Assembly (NCBI GenBank): GCA_030831165.1
Contig: JAURLP010000029.1
Coordinates: 58,140-122,139 of the forward strand
Direction: 5' to 3'
Source of the DNA: Gammaproteobacteria bacterium
Lineage (GTDB): Bacteria > Pseudomonadota > Gammaproteobacteria > Pseudomonadales > Pseudohongiellaceae
Length of the DNA stretch: 64,000 bases
Positions 10,115-19,620 of the stretch are shown piece by piece (position 1 is the stretch's first letter; the number at the start of each line of letters is the position of its first letter). The notes beneath the pieces were generated by a model. It was not told the origin of the DNA and did not search any database. It saw nothing but the letters and a program-made list of their open reading frames with translations. The position numbers and the translations under genes are program-made.

Positions 10115-11251
10115 TTAAGGGGTGTGCTCCAGGGCCAGATATTCATTTGATTGCATTTCCAGCAATCGGCTTTTGGCTCTCTCAAATACAAACTTTAGTT
10201 CTCGCCCCTGGTAAATATCTTCTAGTTTGCTTTCTGCAGAGATAATCAATTTCACTTTATGGTCATAAAATTCATCAACCAAACTCACAAATCGCCGTGC
10301 TTTATCATCGCTACTGGCATCAAACTGCGGTAGATCACTGATTAATACTGTATGGAAAAGTTGTGCAATTTCTATGTAATCTGCTGGACTGCGTGGCCCA
10401 CCACAAATACTTTCGAAATCAAACCAAACGAGATCTTCAGCTCTATAGCGACAAGCTATTTTGCGTCCTTGTATTTCAATTGAGCCATTAGCCATAATGC
10501 TCAATCCGGCACCTAAGCGATTGAAGCTCGCCAACATAAGAGCTTCGGCCTCTGCTCCAAGAGGGCTATGATAAATTTCAGCCTGCTCCAGACTGCGGAG
10601 GCGATAGTCAATACCTCCATCCACATTAACTACTTTAGTGTGCTGCTCCAACAATTTGATGGCCGGCAAAAAGTTTCGGCGCTGCAACCCATTCTCGTAT
10701 AAACGATTAGGTTCTATATTAGAAGTGGCAATCAGGGTAACACCCGAATTAAAAAGTGTCTCCAGCAAGCCTCCTAATATCATGGCGTCACCAATATCGG
10801 TTACAAAAAACTCATCGAAACAAATAATATCGACTTCCTCTGCTATTTCTAAGGCAACCGACTCTAGAGGGTTTTTAATTTTCACATTGGCATTAAGTCG
10901 CTTATTAACCATAAGCATAAAGCGATGAAAATGCATACGCATTTTGCGCTCATCAGGTAGACATTGGTAAAACAAATCCATTAAATATGTTTTGCCCCGA
11001 CCAACTCCTCCCCAGAAGTACAGCCCTTTGACGGGTGAAGACTTTCCAGAAAAAAATCTTTTCATGATTGAATTGCTAGACGCTTTTCCCCGCCTTTTTT
11101 GCAAGGCCTCAAAGACTTTTTGCAACTCCTCAATAGCCATCAACTGGGCTGAATCAGGCAATAAATTCCCTTGAGCCATATCTTGATGATAGCGCTGCAT
11201 GGGAGTAGTCAGATTTTCGAATTTACTTTTAATTTTGGTCAGCTCCAGCAC
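10115..11251 (-). CDS. zapE: cell division AFG1-like ATPase ZapE
   Basis: 378 residues of the AFG1/ZapE family: Walker A GGVGRGKTYLMDLFY, then RMHFHRFM, Walker B IICFDEFFVTDIGDAMIL and the sensor segment LIATSNIEPNRLYENGLQR. ZapE is a cytoplasmic ATPase that acts on the Z-ring late in division. It is divergent from zapG, the same pairing as yhcM-yhcB in other gammaproteobacteria. Confidence 0.95.
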   Translation of the reverse strand: MLELTKIKSKFENLTTPMQRYHQDMAQGNLLPDSAQLMAIEELQKVFEALQKRRGKASSNSIMKRFFSGKSSPVKGLYFWGGVGRGKTYLMDLFYQCLPDERKMRMHFHRFMLMVNKRLNANVKIKNPLESVALEIAEEVDIICFDEFFVTDIGDAMILGGLLETLFNSGVTLIATSNIEPNRLYENGLQRRNFLPAIKLLEQHTKVVNVDGGIDYRLRSLEQAEIYHSPLGAEAEALMLASFNRLGAGLSIMANGSIEIQGRKIACRYRAEDLVWFDFESICGGPRSPADYIEIAQLFHTVLISDLPQFDASSDDKARRFVSLVDEFYDHKVKLIISAESKLEDIYQGRELKFVFERAKSRLLEMQSNEYLALEHTP

Positions 11252-11347
11252 CTAAAAAGGATAAAGATGAAGATTAAAGAAACAATTATAGGTATAATTA
11301 GACCTCAGTTTGCAAATAATAAGGTAATCAGTTTAAAAGGTACGCTA

Positions 11348-11806
11348 ATGGGGATATGGCTAGTTGGGATATTAAGTTTTGTAATTGGCCTCGTTGCTGG
11401 TGCGTTAATTTTTAAACAATTTTTATCTGACGCTGCAAAAGTGAAAAATCTGACTGAAGAGCTGGATGAATTAAACGAAAAGCATAATGACTACCAGCAG
11501 AGCGTGTATTCTCATTTTGAAAGCACTGCTAAATTAGTCAATAAACTCACCCAAAGTTATCGGGAAGTTTATGAGGGTTTGGCCCGAGATGCCGATATTC
11601 TTTGTCCTGAAGATATCACCAAACAATTGGCTTTAACCAAACAAAGTTCAGACCTCTTAGGCACAGATACCAGAAGCAATCTGAATGAGCAAATGGATGA
11701 TTTATTTCCTCCTCGCGATTACGCGACTAAAACCAGTCCAGAGCAGAAAGGCGGGCTCGCAGCTGATTACGGGCTCCCCAAAAAGGAAAAACCTGAGGCA
11801 CCATAA
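11348..11806 (+). CDS. zapG: YhcB/ZapG family (DUF1043) inner-membrane coiled-coil protein
   Basis: A short protein with one N-terminal membrane helix (GIWLVGILSFVIGLVAGALIF), a coiled coil, then the family segment VYSHFESTAKLVNKLTQSYREVYEGLARDA read in part. I chose the ATG at 11348 because AAAAGG sits at ideal spacing and the family begins directly with the membrane helix. An ATG at 11267, also with AAGG, would add 27 residues. YhcB links envelope synthesis, shape and division. The C-terminal 50 residues are charged and look disordered. Confidence 0.85.
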   Translation: MGIWLVGILSFVIGLVAGALIFKQFLSDAAKVKNLTEELDELNEKHNDYQQSVYSHFESTAKLVNKLTQSYREVYEGLARDADILCPEDITKQLALTKQSSDLLGTDTRSNLNEQMDDLFPPRDYATKTSPEQKGGLAADYGLPKKEKPEAP

Positions 11807-11900
11807 GCTGTTTGTCTTGGGTTTCTCCATGGCTTGCTATACAATTTGCGCCCAATTTACAGGGCATGTATCGAAAATAACCTTATTTTAGTTGTTAACT

Positions 11901-12809
11901 ATGACAGAGTATCGACTTACACACCTCAAACAACTTGAAGCAGAAAGTATCCATATAATTCGTGAAGTGGCCGCAGAATTCGATAAGCCTGTCATGCTGT
12001 ATTCTGTTGGTAAAGATTCTGCAGTTATGCTGCACTTAGCCTTGAAAGCTTTTTACCCAGGCAAACTACCTTTCCCCTTGCTTCATGTTGATACCACCTG
12101 GAAATTCAAAGAGATGATTGAGTTTCGGGATTCACTTGCTGAAAAGCTTGGCCTGGATCTACTGGTATACACAAACCAGGATGGTGTAGATGCTGGTGTC
12201 ACACCTTTCACTCATGGCAGCCAGAAACATACTGACATAATGAAAACCCAAGCGCTAAAACAGGCCTTAAACAAATATCAATTTGATGCTGCCTTTGGGG
12301 GAGCTCGTCGCGATGAAGAAAAATCGCGCGCCAAAGAAAGAGTCTATTCCTTTCGTGATAAAAACCATCGCTGGGATCCAAAGAATCAACGCCCAGAACT
12401 GTGGAATATTTATAACGGTAAAGTTAATAAGGGAGAAAGTATTCGAGTATTTCCTCTTTCCAACTGGACTGAATTAGATATATGGCAATATATCCACCTA
12501 AATAACGTTCCTATCCCTTCACTTTATTTTGCTGAAGAACGACCAGTCGTTAATTATGAAGGCGTCGATATCATGGTTAACGATGATCGTATTCCAGAAG
12601 AATTGAAGAAAACGATGACCATGAAAACTGTTCGATTCCGGACCCTGGGCTGCTATCCCCTAACTGGCGCTGTCGAATCTGCAGCCAGCACCCTGCCAGA
12701 GATCATCCAGGAAATGTTACTGGCCACAACATCTGAACGTCAGGGTCGTTTAATTGATAGCGATCAGTCTGGCTCTATGGAAAAGAAAAAGCGCGAAGGA
12801 TATTTCTAG
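11901..12809 (+). CDS. cysD: sulfate adenylyltransferase subunit 2 (CysD)
   Basis: 302 residues from the ATG at 11901, the same length as E. coli CysD; a TTG three codons earlier is less likely. The PP-loop reads [19 protein letters not shown], followed by [17 protein letters not shown] and [12 protein letters not shown]. CysD forms ATP sulfurylase with the GTPase CysN, making adenosine phosphosulfate from sulfate and ATP. The next gene starts 12 bases downstream. Confidence 0.97.
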   Translation: MTEYRLTHLKQLEAESIHIIREVAAEFDKPVMLYSVGKDSAVMLHLALKAFYPGKLPFPLLHVDTTWKFKEMIEFRDSLAEKLGLDLLVYTNQDGVDAGVTPFTHGSQKHTDIMKTQALKQALNKYQFDAAFGGARRDEEKSRAKERVYSFRDKNHRWDPKNQRPELWNIYNGKVNKGESIRVFPLSNWTELDIWQYIHLNNVPIPSLYFAEERPVVNYEGVDIMVNDDRIPEELKKTMTMKTVRFRTLGCYPLTGAVESAASTLPEIIQEMLLATTSERQGRLIDSDQSGSMEKKKREGYF

Positions 12810-12820
12810 GGCTCCTAACT

Positions 12821-14725
12821 ATGTCTCATCAATCTGATCTTATTAGCACCGATATTGATGCCTACCTTGCTCAACATGAAAGGAAGGAGCTATTACATTT
12901 ATTAACTTGCGGTAGCGTTGACGATGGCAAAAGTACCTTAATTGGTCGCTTATTACATGACTCCAAAATGATCTATGAAGATCAACTGGAAGCCATTAAA
13001 TCTGACAGTGTTAAATCCGGCACTACTGGTAATGATTTTGATTTAGCCCTACTGGTAGATGGCTTGCAAGCTGAACGTGAACAAGGCATCACCATTGATG
13101 TTGCCTATCGATATTTTTCTACCTCAAAGCGTAAATTTATTATCGCTGATACACCTGGCCAGGAACAGTACACCAGAAATATGGCAACAGGGGCTTCCAC
13201 GTGTGAGTTGGCCATTATTCTGATTGACGCCCGTCATGGAGTACAAACTCAAACACGCAGGCATACCTTTATTGCATCACTCTTGGGTATAAAACATATC
13301 ATTGTCGCTATCAACAAAATGGACTTAATGGATTTCAGTGAAGAAGTATTTAACAAAATAAAACAGGACTATATTGATTTCACTAATGAGTTGAATACAG
13401 GGGAACTGTATTTCATACCGATCTCAGCGCTTAAAGGCGATAATGTGGTGAATGCCAGCGAACAAACACCTTGGTATGACGGCGAAACCCTCATGTGGAT
13501 GCTTGAGAATGTAAAAATTTCTGCTGCAAGAAATTTTGAAGATTTTCGATTTCCGGTGCAACTTGTCAATCGACCCAATCTGGATTTCAGGGGCTATTGT
13601 GGCACTATTGCTTCTGGCATTGTGCGCAAAGGTGATGAAATTACTGCTCTGCCATCTGGTAAACGCAGCAAAATAAAATCTATTGTGACTTATGATGAAG
13701 AACTTGAAATGGCTCACATGCCTATGTCTGTGACGCTGACTCTGGAAGATGAAATTGACATAAGCCGTGGCGATATGATCGTCCACTCCGATAATTTACC
13801 TACTTCAAAAAAATCATTCTCAGCGAATATTGTCTGGATGAACGAATCACCACTGCTCACTGGTAAACAGTATGAATTTAAACAGGCCTCGCGTGCATTC
13901 GGTGGAACAATTACCCATATCCAGTACAAAGTTGATGTTAATACTCTGGAAACCAGCCCTACCCCTTCACTGGAACTTAATGAAATTGGTTTATGTGACC
14001 TGGAATTTTCTGAAACAATTCACTTTGATTCTTATAGTCAAAACCCAAGTACCGGCGCATTTATCATTATCGACCGCTTAAGCAATGTAACTGTCGGCGC
14101 TGGAATGGTAGAAACTGCCACTCACAAAAAGAAACGTAAAAATACTGAAAGTTCAACCATACATGTTACTAAGGAAGACCGTGCTGCACGTTATGGGCAA
14201 AAACCCGTTACTGTCATGTTTGTTGGAATTTCCGGCTCTGGTAAATCGACTCTGGCCCACGCCCTAGAAAAAAGACTGTTTGATATGGGGCGAATTAGCA
14301 CTATTCTTGATGGCAAAAGCATGCGCCTTGGAATCAGCAAGGATCTTCCTCATGACGCTGCCGGTCGGGCTGAGAATCTGCGTCGAAGTTCCTATATCGC
14401 AAAATATCTGAATGATTCCGGATTAATTTGCTGCGCAGCCTTCGTTGCACCTAATGCGGATTCCAGAGAACATATGATCGATGTGATTGGAGAAGATAAC
14501 TGTATTATTGTTTACTTGAATCCTCCTTTGGAAGTTTGCAAGCAACGGGACCCTAGCGGAATCTATGCTGCTGAAGCCAACATGGAAACTGGAACAGTGC
14601 CAGGCATTTCATTTCCTTATGAAGAATGGGAAAACCCAAATCTGATTTTGCCTACCCATGAACTCGATGTGGAAGAATGCATTGATAAATTAATCAACGT
14701 GCTTAAAGAGCAGTCAATTCTGTAG
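12821..14725 (+). CDS. cysNC: bifunctional CysN GTPase / CysC adenylylsulfate kinase (CysNC)
   Basis: 634 residues. The N-terminal two thirds is the CysN elongation-factor-like GTPase ([40 protein letters not shown]). The C-terminal part from about 455 is the CysC kinase with P-loop GISGSGKS (469-476). Together with CysD it makes APS and then PAPS. In the CysC part the usual DGDN-x-R motif reads DGKSMR (497-502) and the usual FISP/FVSP loop reads FVAP (541-544). Active-site chemistry may therefore differ, or this is a natural subfamily. Confidence 0.94.
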   Translation: MSHQSDLISTDIDAYLAQHERKELLHLLTCGSVDDGKSTLIGRLLHDSKMIYEDQLEAIKSDSVKSGTTGNDFDLALLVDGLQAEREQGITIDVAYRYFSTSKRKFIIADTPGQEQYTRNMATGASTCELAIILIDARHGVQTQTRRHTFIASLLGIKHIIVAINKMDLMDFSEEVFNKIKQDYIDFTNELNTGELYFIPISALKGDNVVNASEQTPWYDGETLMWMLENVKISAARNFEDFRFPVQLVNRPNLDFRGYCGTIASGIVRKGDEITALPSGKRSKIKSIVTYDEELEMAHMPMSVTLTLEDEIDISRGDMIVHSDNLPTSKKSFSANIVWMNESPLLTGKQYEFKQASRAFGGTITHIQYKVDVNTLETSPTPSLELNEIGLCDLEFSETIHFDSYSQNPSTGAFIIIDRLSNVTVGAGMVETATHKKKRKNTESSTIHVTKEDRAARYGQKPVTVMFVGISGSGKSTLAHALEKRLFDMGRISTILDGKSMRLGISKDLPHDAAGRAENLRRSSYIAKYLNDSGLICCAAFVAPNADSREHMIDVIGEDNCIIVYLNPPLEVCKQRDPSGIYAAEANMETGTVPGISFPYEEWENPNLILPTHELDVEECIDKLINVLKEQSIL

Positions 14726-14763
14726 CGCTGAAAATTTTCATTTAATTTGCATCCAAATAGACA

Positions 14764-15642
14764 CTACAAAAAAGCATCTATTGTATCCAAGCAATCTGCA
14801 TAATACGCATTGCCAAATATATTTAAATGATTCAGTTGGTGATAGAGCTGATATAGTTTAAATCGTTCTTCGTAACCATCTGCAAATGGCCAAACCTCTG
14901 CATAAGCCGCTTCACATCTCGCGCCAAAGCCCCCAAACATTCGCATCATGCCAAACTCAGCTTCTCGATGACCGTAATAGCATGCAGGATCAAATATAAC
15001 AGGTTCTCCAATATCATCAGCCATTGCATTACCGGACCACAAGTCTCCATGTAACAGAAGAGCGGGTTCTCCAATGTGACCCAAATATAATTCTAGTTTT
15101 TCTAAAAACTGATAGCTTTTTTTTACTAATGGATTATCCGCTCCGACCTGCTGGGAAAATAATTTAAATTGTGACTCAAGTCGGTTAACACGCCAGAAGC
15201 TTAGCCAATCATCATTCCATGTGTTTATTTGCAGAGTAGTGCCTAGATAATTGTCACAGTAAAACCCATACTTTTCCTGTTGAGTATGCTGGTGCAGTAA
15301 AGCCAATTTACGGCCCATTTGCTCTTGCCAGTCTGCTGCTTTTTGTCCTCGCGAAATATATTCCATCACCAGAAAGGACTCTGCGAAAATTAAAGGACTT
15401 GGAACCCTTAGTGTTTTAGAGTGAGCTAAAAGTAATAACGAATCATATTCAATCTGAAATGTATTTTTGGCAATTTTGCCTCTTGGGGTTTTAAGCAAAT
15501 ACTCTGAACCATTATCCAAACCAATATAATTGACTTCATTAATATTGCCTCCACTCAAAGGACGACGGCTGATAATGCTAACTCTTTGTCCGAGGCTTTG
15601 GCTGATACTTTCAGCTACTTGTTCTAGCATAGGTTGATCCAA
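14764..15642 (-). CDS. fructosamine kinase family protein (YniA-like)
   Basis: 292 residues with the Fructosamin_kin fold: RPLSGGNINEVNYI, then ALLLHGDLWSGNAM (catalytic HGDLWSGN) and VIFDPACYYGHREAEFGMM. The family phosphorylates glycated proteins or small ketoamines, or unknown metabolites in bacteria. Convergent with cysNC with a gap of only 38 bases. It is the last gene before the terminator of the TonB receptor, so it should have its own promoter. Substrate unknown. Confidence 0.9.
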   Translation of the reverse strand: MDQPMLEQVAESISQSLGQRVSIISRRPLSGGNINEVNYIGLDNGSEYLLKTPRGKIAKNTFQIEYDSLLLLAHSKTLRVPSPLIFAESFLVMEYISRGQKAADWQEQMGRKLALLHQHTQQEKYGFYCDNYLGTTLQINTWNDDWLSFWRVNRLESQFKLFSQQVGADNPLVKKSYQFLEKLELYLGHIGEPALLLHGDLWSGNAMADDIGEPVIFDPACYYGHREAEFGMMRMFGGFGARCEAAYAEVWPFADGYEERFKLYQLYHQLNHLNIFGNAYYADCLDTIDAFL

Positions 15643-15656
15643 CTAAAATATGCTTC

Positions 15657-15686
15657 AAAAAAAAGAGGGCTTACGCCCTCTTTTTT
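15657..15686. terminator. bidirectional intrinsic terminator after the TonB receptor gene
   Basis: GAGGGC (15665-15670) and GCCCTC (15675-15680) form a tight hairpin with a four-base loop, flanked by eight A and six T residues. It ends minus-strand transcription from the TonB-dependent receptor before the kinase-like gene. Confidence 0.88.
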
Positions 15687-15736
15687 ATAACTGAGTTAAA
15701 TAAATTGTAAAACGGCTTAGCTTAAATGACCAAGCA

Positions 15737-17815
15737 CTAAAAGGTCGTTCCTATCGTGACATAGAGGCTAGCTGGCTCACCAACAAAATATCGATCTCCA
15801 ACGAAGCTTGTCCAATCAGCTCGTTCCGCATAATTGGTATCGAAAAGGTTGGTAACTCTAGCTGCAAAATACCAGGCGTCATTGGACTGATATTGATAGC
15901 GCAAGTTCATGATATCGTGACCTTCATAGCTATTGGTATTCGTTTCATTAGTGTAATAATCATCCATGTGCACCCACTCCAACTGAGCGTTATTATTTTC
16001 ATTAATCGCCCATCGAAGCTGAACATTAGCCGTTAATTTAGGTGCAGTATCGATATCATTGCCATCAATATTAACCGTCACTCCCAGTGGGGCAATATTG
16101 GCCCCATAGGTATGATCGGCATAACTGGCTACAATATTTAGCTGCAGGGAATCAGTCAGTTCAAATAAGGAATTCAGTTCCAGGCCTAAATGATCAGTTT
16201 CCCCGCCACTAACATTACTGCGACTACTGTCCTGGAAAATCACATTATCTTTTTGCATCCAGTAGACAGCCAAACTATAAGACACATTTTCACGCGCGGC
16301 ACGATAGCCAATTTCAAAACTGTCGACTTCTTCTGAATCCAGATCAGCAACTAACTGATTAACTTGTAAACGATAAAGCTCAGTTGCCTGAGGCGCTCTA
16401 AAAGCATGCGCAGCATTCACAAACACTTGTTGCGATTCATCAAAATCATGAATCCAACCCAGATGCATAGAACTGTTATTAAAATCATCGCTGCGATCAG
16501 CAGGGCGACTATAGCGACAGGTTCCCGCAGGGTTAAAAGCCGAAGGGGTACATGAACTACCGTCTTCTGCCGTGTTGCCATCAATCATTTTATTATCATA
16601 ATCATATTCCAGCATCTCGTAACGCAGGCCCAAGCTGAATTGATCCTTTTCGGTAGATTGAAACTTGAACTGCGCATAAGGTGATATCAATTGAGCATCC
16701 ACATCGAAATCATACTGTCTTCCGGCAGGGAAAGATCCAAAACCGCCTGCCTGAGTTTGACGTAGATAACCATCAGTCAATTCGAAATCAATACCGGCTA
16801 TCCACTCTAAATTACTGGTAAGCATACTGCTGTACATAGATTGCAGTCCAAAAGAACTATGCCCATTTTCTTCTACCGGGGTTCCTGGTAAAAAATGCAT
16901 TAGAAACTCCATGTCTGCATCTCGGTAGTAAGGTGTTAGCATCCATTGCGCCCCGGAGGCAAATTCACCTTCAATGCGGCTATGCAGTCTGTAACTGCTT
17001 GCATCCCTATAGGCATTTGGATCACCATTAGTCCTCCTCAAGGCTTCGTTTTTATAAGCGTCTGCTCCATTCAAATAACCAGCAGTTTCCTGATTAAGGT
17101 TCGTTGCAGCAAATACTGTCGAGACCGAGATATTGCCGGAATAACGGTGTGCCAAATTTAGTTTTTGTTGACCGAAACCTGAATCATCTTTGTAACCACC
17201 ATCGGTAGCACCATTAAAATGAACCCCATAGGCATGTTCCCCATTGACTGTGTTATATCCAATATTTAATCGGCCATATTCATGCGGACCAAAATCCAGT
17301 GAAACATCTCCCCCCTCTTCACCCAGGGTCGGGCTGATAATATTTATGGCCCCATGCAAAGCATTGGCACCATATAAAATACTACCCGGACCACGAATAA
17401 CCTCTATGCCTGAGGCTTGTTCTGTATTCGCTTCAAAAAGCTCGTTTACATTACAAAACCCGGCGGCACGCAATGGAATGCCATCCTGAGATGTTTGAAC
17501 CGACCCGCAGCTACCTGCTCCCGTGAGAACCGGGGCACGGATCCCTAACAAGGACTCCTGGCCATTGCCGCGGTTAAACACCACTCCAGGAATAGAGTTC
17601 AGAACTTCTCCAACATGCACATGCTTAATAGTAGTGAGGTAATCAGAGTCAACCGCATAAATACTTGCGGCAATATCACGTAATTCCGTTTCCTTTCGGT
17701 CTGCGGTTATTACAATGGACTCAATGCTATTCGTTTGAGCATTCAGCTGAGCCGCGCTACATAGCAAAGCAATACTTAGACCTAGCGTTGACATTTTTGG
17801 ATTAAAAGCTTGCAT
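15737..17815 (-). CDS. TonB-dependent outer-membrane receptor
   Basis: 692 residues. A signal peptide ends near ALLCSAAQLNAQ, followed by a TonB-box-like segment (SIESIVITADRKE), the plug (VGEVLNSIPGVV, IEVIRGPGSILYGANALHGAINII) and a 22-strand barrel finishing in an aromatic C-terminus, VTIGTTF. It imports a large ligand with energy from TonB. The plug carries two extra Cys residues (GAGSCGS and GFCNVNE), perhaps a disulfide. The ligand cannot be named: no cobalamin riboswitch or clear Fur box lies upstream and no transport genes are adjacent. Confidence 0.93.
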   Translation of the reverse strand: MQAFNPKMSTLGLSIALLCSAAQLNAQTNSIESIVITADRKETELRDIAASIYAVDSDYLTTIKHVHVGEVLNSIPGVVFNRGNGQESLLGIRAPVLTGAGSCGSVQTSQDGIPLRAAGFCNVNELFEANTEQASGIEVIRGPGSILYGANALHGAINIISPTLGEEGGDVSLDFGPHEYGRLNIGYNTVNGEHAYGVHFNGATDGGYKDDSGFGQQKLNLAHRYSGNISVSTVFAATNLNQETAGYLNGADAYKNEALRRTNGDPNAYRDASSYRLHSRIEGEFASGAQWMLTPYYRDADMEFLMHFLPGTPVEENGHSSFGLQSMYSSMLTSNLEWIAGIDFELTDGYLRQTQAGGFGSFPAGRQYDFDVDAQLISPYAQFKFQSTEKDQFSLGLRYEMLEYDYDNKMIDGNTAEDGSSCTPSAFNPAGTCRYSRPADRSDDFNNSSMHLGWIHDFDESQQVFVNAAHAFRAPQATELYRLQVNQLVADLDSEEVDSFEIGYRAARENVSYSLAVYWMQKDNVIFQDSSRSNVSGGETDHLGLELNSLFELTDSLQLNIVASYADHTYGANIAPLGVTVNIDGNDIDTAPKLTANVQLRWAINENNNAQLEWVHMDDYYTNETNTNSYEGHDIMNLRYQYQSNDAWYFAARVTNLFDTNYAERADWTSFVGDRYFVGEPASLYVTIGTTF

Positions 17816-18066
17816 AAGAGTTCCCCGAATAAAAGAAGTATCTAACTGTGGTTAGTTGAGAATTTTTATATTTATAATTTTTTCTAACAATTATCTATTA
17901 AGATTAAACACGTGATTCTAGTTCAAATGAGCTAAATTTAATATTCAACACTTTTCACAACTAAATAAAGGATCGCTATTAGAACAAAAACTTACAGCTT
18001 CCAAAAGGATAGAAGCCTATTTTCTTGTAATTTCCTTATTTATTAGAAGCTAAGAATTATGCCAAT
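17816..18066. other. AT-rich intergenic region upstream of the TonB receptor
   Basis: It should hold the receptor's promoter and any metal or nutrient operator. I find only a weak 5-base-arm inverted repeat, CTAAC/GTTAG, at 17842-17855, close to the receptor start. No riboswitch, small RNA or ORF is evident. Confidence 0.3.
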
Positions 18067-18354
18067 TTATACCGGCTTATTTTTCTCAAATAGTTTTTTC
18101 TGTTCCATCGAAGCTTCAAGCTGAAATTTATCTTTCCACTCGCCGTAAGGCATTCCATAAACCAGCTCACGTGCTTCTTCATAGCTTATTTCCTCACCAA
18201 GATCCTGAGCAGCAGTGACATACCACTTGGATAAGCAATTTCGGCAAAAACCCGCAAGATTCATCAAATCGATATTCTGTGCATCCTTTCGGGAATCCAA
18301 ATGTTCGATTAGTCGCCTGAATACTGCAGCTTGTATTTCAGTTTCTGTACTCAT
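18067..18354 (-). CDS. DUF1244 family protein
   Basis: A 95-residue conserved small protein with the DUF1244 pattern: AVFRRLIEHLDSRKDAQNIDLMNLAGFCRNCLSKWY (read in part) and YEEARELVYGMPYGEWK. The CRNCLSKW segment holds two conserved Cys that could bind metal. No function is established. Third of three minus-strand genes (nif3-like, yciH, this one). Confidence 0.88.
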   Translation of the reverse strand: MSTETEIQAAVFRRLIEHLDSRKDAQNIDLMNLAGFCRNCLSKWYVTAAQDLGEEISYEEARELVYGMPYGEWKDKFQLEASMEQKKLFEKNKPV

Positions 18355-18387
18355 TCATCCCACTCCTCTTTTTAATGCTGAAGTAAT

Positions 18388-18744
18388 TCAACCGCCGGCT
18401 TTGACTGCGGAGAAACCTAGTTTACTCAGTTCTTCAAGTAACTTGTCACGATGCTCACCCTGAATTTCAATGATGCCATTCTTAACAGCCCCGCCACTGC
18501 CACAAGTCTGTTTAAGTTTCTTTGCCAGTAGCTTCAAGTCTTTTTCAGACAATGGCAAGCCGCTAATCAGACTTACACCACTACCCTTTCTACCCTTGGT
18601 TTCCTTGGAAACCCTGACTTTACCATCCGTCTTCGTAGTGCTATTCATTATCTCTTTACACTTGCATGCGCTAAATTTTTTAGCGCAAGTCGGGCAAATG
18701 CTGCCCGTCTCAGTTGAGTAAACTCTGGTGCTATTTTTTTTCAT
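18388..18744 (-). CDS. yciH: SUI1/eIF1-like translation factor (YciH family)
   Basis: 118 residues. A small Cys cluster (CPTCAKKFSACKCK) precedes a SUI1 domain with RKGSGVSLISGLPL, LKLLAKKLKQTCGSGGAVKNG and EIQGEHRDKLLEELSKLGF. Bacterial YciH resembles eIF1 and can influence start-codon fidelity. Its ATG overlaps the stop of the upstream Nif3-like gene by four bases (ATGA), so translation is coupled. Confidence 0.92.
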   Translation of the reverse strand: MKKNSTRVYSTETGSICPTCAKKFSACKCKEIMNSTTKTDGKVRVSKETKGRKGSGVSLISGLPLSEKDLKLLAKKLKQTCGSGGAVKNGIIEIQGEHRDKLLEELSKLGFSAVKAGG

Positions 18745-19502
18745 ACCGGATTATCGATATCTATAAACATATGATCAATGGAATACTTTTCTGCCAAGTA
18801 TCTGCCAAGCGCCTGCACACCATAGCGCTCTGTTGCATGATGTCCAGCAGCAAAAAAATGTATCCCGGCTTCTCTGGCAAAATGCACGGTTTGCTCGGAA
18901 ACTTCACCACTCAAATAAGCATCTACTCCCGCCTCATGAGCCCTTTCAATAGAATGCTGCGCTGAACCTGTACACCATGCTATTGAGCTAATCTTTTCAG
19001 CCCTACCAGGCACATGAAAAGCTTCTCTATTGAGTTTTGCCCGCAGTTGCTTTTTTAGTTCTAGGGCACTACTAGGCTTTACCAATTCACCAATCACACC
19101 TACTTTACTTTTATGTTTGGGATAGAGTTCATCAATAATCTTAAAATCCAGCAAAGATCCTAGCTGTGCATTATTACCATATTTGGGGTGGGCATCTAAT
19201 GGCAAGTGATAAGCCAAAAGACTGATTTCATTTTGGAGAAGCGCTTTAATGCGTTGTTTCTTGATGCCTGTTATTTCAGCTTTTTCACCCTGCCAGAAAT
19301 AGCCATGATGAACCAGAATAGCATCCGCCTTTTCAAGTATCGCTGCATCTATAAAAGCCTGGCTGGCGGTAACACCCGTAACTAGCCTATTAATGGCAGG
19401 CCTGCCTTCTATTTGCAAGCCATTTGGGCAGTAATCTCTGAAATCATCAGGTCGCAATAAATTATATAAATCCTGTACTACGACATCCAGACTAATTGAC
19501 AT
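18741..19502 (-). CDS. Nif3-like dinuclear metal centre protein (GTP cyclohydrolase 1 type 2 homologue)
   Basis: 253 residues from the ATG at 19502, preceded by TTGGAG; 22 further upstream codons are open but carry no family sequence. Motifs: YCPNGLQIEGR, ILVHHGYFWQG, LLAYHLPLDAHPKYGNNAQLG, and the C-terminal FFAAGHHATERYGVQALG. Conserved His and Glu residues form the dinuclear metal site of the YbgI/NIF3 family. Cellular role unresolved. Confidence 0.9.
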   Translation of the reverse strand: MSISLDVVVQDLYNLLRPDDFRDYCPNGLQIEGRPAINRLVTGVTASQAFIDAAILEKADAILVHHGYFWQGEKAEITGIKKQRIKALLQNEISLLAYHLPLDAHPKYGNNAQLGSLLDFKIIDELYPKHKSKVGVIGELVKPSSALELKKQLRAKLNREAFHVPGRAEKISSIAWCTGSAQHSIERAHEAGVDAYLSGEVSEQTVHFAREAGIHFFAAGHHATERYGVQALGRYLAEKYSIDHMFIDIDNPV

Positions 19503-19620
19503 TGCTAACTCCAATTTGAAACTGTAAAGGCCCCAACTAATTACTGTATACTTATAAATCGTCATCATAACAGATGTATGATATCCCCTGAATCCAAAGC
19601 CCCAAACATGAGGGCATACG

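Noticed and set aside
13369..13929. Overlapping minus-strand frames inside cysNC
   Set aside because: Shadows of the conserved GTPase gene without ribosome sites or recognisable domains.
17816..18066. Cobalamin riboswitch or Fur box upstream of the TonB receptor
   Set aside because: No B12-box-like sequence and no convincing 19-bp Fur palindrome; only a weak 5-base-arm repeat.
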